Below, piece by piece: positions 5,564 to 6,182 of a stretch of DNA of 6,182 nt; position 1 is the first letter of the stretch, and every line of letters starts with the position of its first letter. The notes under the pieces are model-generated. The model saw only the letters and a list, made by a program, of their open reading frames with translations, was not told where the DNA came from and ran no database searches. Source of the stretch: Bacillota bacterium (GTDB taxonomy: Bacteria > Bacillota > Clostridia > Oscillospirales > Ruminococcaceae); contig JAEXZK010000232.1 in the NCBI GenBank assembly GCA_023451415.1, forward strand, positions 1 to 6,182. The letters run 5' to 3'. The position numbers were made by a program, and so were the translations under genes.

Positions 5564-6182
5564 TTATTCAATGTTCTGGATCTGCTCGCGTATCTTCTCG
5601 ATATCGCTCTTGATATCCACCACTACCCGGGCGATCTCCACATCCTGGGCCTTGCTGCCGATGGTGTTTGCCTCCCGGTTCAGCTCCTGGACCAGGAAGT
5701 CCAGCTTCCGGCCCACCGGCTCCGGGGTCTCCAGGATGGAGCGGAGCTGGGCGATATGGCTGCGCAGGCGGACGGTTTCCTCATCCACTGCCAGCTTTTC
5801 GGCCACGATGGCCGCCTCGGTAAGGATGCGCTGCTCGTCCACGGCGGCGCCGTCCAACACCTCCCGGATCTTGGCCGTCAGGCGCGCGCGGTACTCGGCC
5901 ACCGTCTGGGGAGAGCGCTCCTCCACCTTGGCCACCCCGGCCTCGATAGCGGCAAGGCGGCCCAGGATGTCGGCCTTCAGGCGGCCGCCCTCCACCTGGC
6001 GCATCTCCACAAACTTGGCCACGGCCTGTTCCGCCACCCGGCGGACGTCGGCCCAGACCTGGTCCTCGTCCTCGGCGCACTTGCGCACGGTGAAGATGTC
6101 CCCAAACCGGCTGATGGCCGAGAGGGTCAGGTCGTCCTTGAGGCCCAGCTCGGCGCCCAGCTCCCGGAGGGCGTCCACATAC
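5564..6182 (-). CDS. yloC: YicC/YloC-family endoribonuclease, C-terminal part (partial)
   Basis: Members of this family (YicC in E. coli, YloC in Bacillus) are about 290 residues and have been described as endoribonucleases. About 205 residues are visible, from Y-V-D-A-L-R-E-L-G to the stop; the N-terminal M-x-x-S-M-T-G-F region is outside the window. Family features are LGLKDDLTLSAISRFGDIF, the long helical region rich in Glu, Arg and Ala, the segment RKLDFLVQELNREANTIGSK, and the ending I-E-K-I-R-E-Q-I-Q-N-I-E, which belongs to the C-terminal DUF1732 domain. The GTG at 6176-6178 is an internal valine, not the start, since the frame continues to the edge. It is the first gene of the visible cluster, directly before the mini-protein gene and remA, as in other Firmicutes apart from the extra mini-gene. 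Confidence 0.95.
   Translation of the reverse strand, partial: YVDALRELGAELGLKDDLTLSAISRFGDIFTVRKCAEDEDQVWADVRRVAEQAVAKFVEMRQVEGGRLKADILGRLAAIEAGVAKVEERSPQTVAEYRARLTAKIREVLDGAAVDEQRILTEAAIVAEKLAVDEETVRLRSHIAQLRSILETPEPVGRKLDFLVQELNREANTIGSKAQDVEIARVVVDIKSDIEKIREQIQNIE

Noticed and set aside
1..6182. CRISPR array, insertion sequence, phage genes, tRNA or rRNA
   Set aside because: No regular direct repeats with spacers, transposase, phage-type protein or cloverleaf sequence was seen; nearly all bases belong to housekeeping genes.

Overview
The window reads as a conserved housekeeping block from a high-G+C, Gram-positive anaerobe of the Clostridia, most likely an Oscillospiraceae relative (Flavonifractor/Intestinimonas/Lawsonibacter type). 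That placement is inference. It rests on the gene order yloC-remA-gmk-rpoZ-coaBC-priA-def, which is the Bacillus/Clostridia order, on the presence of RemA, on strong AGGAGG-type ribosome-binding sites, and on G+C-rich codon use. Every supported gene lies on the minus strand, so transcription runs from high to low coordinates. The long plus-strand open frames are antisense shadows of the G+C-rich genes.

In transcription order: the 3' part of a YicC/YloC-family endoribonuclease gene (5564-6182, cut by the window edge); a 64-codon membrane mini-protein carrying the [13 protein letters not shown] motif of sodium-pump decarboxylase beta subunits (5351-5545); remA, overlapping the mini-gene by 14 nt (5095-5364, GTG start); gmk, overlapping remA by 8 nt (4491-5102); rpoZ, with two tandem in-frame starts that each have their own ribosome-binding site (4182-4433 or 4182-4403); coaBC (2941-4149); a 128-nt gap; priA (377-2812, GTG start); a 261-nt gap with a probable terminator and a hairpin-rich leader; and the first 38 codons of def (1-115).

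The genes are functionally mixed but all serve growth: RNA processing (YloC), DNA-binding regulation (RemA), guanine nucleotide supply (Gmk), RNA polymerase assembly (omega), coenzyme A synthesis (CoaBC), replication restart (PriA) and N-terminal maturation of new proteins (Def). Overlaps and short gaps from yloC to coaBC point to one transcript. The promoter for it should lie upstream of 6182, outside the window. priA probably belongs to the same unit. def may be separated from it by an intrinsic terminator.

Most of the window is ordinary. The one element that does not fit the standard cluster is the mini-protein between yloC and remA. It looks like a stand-alone copy of the sodium-site loop of OadB fused to one membrane helix, with a Cys-Cys-Cys and a basic tail. 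Secondary points are the duplicated start of rpoZ and the nested inverted repeats in the leader of def.
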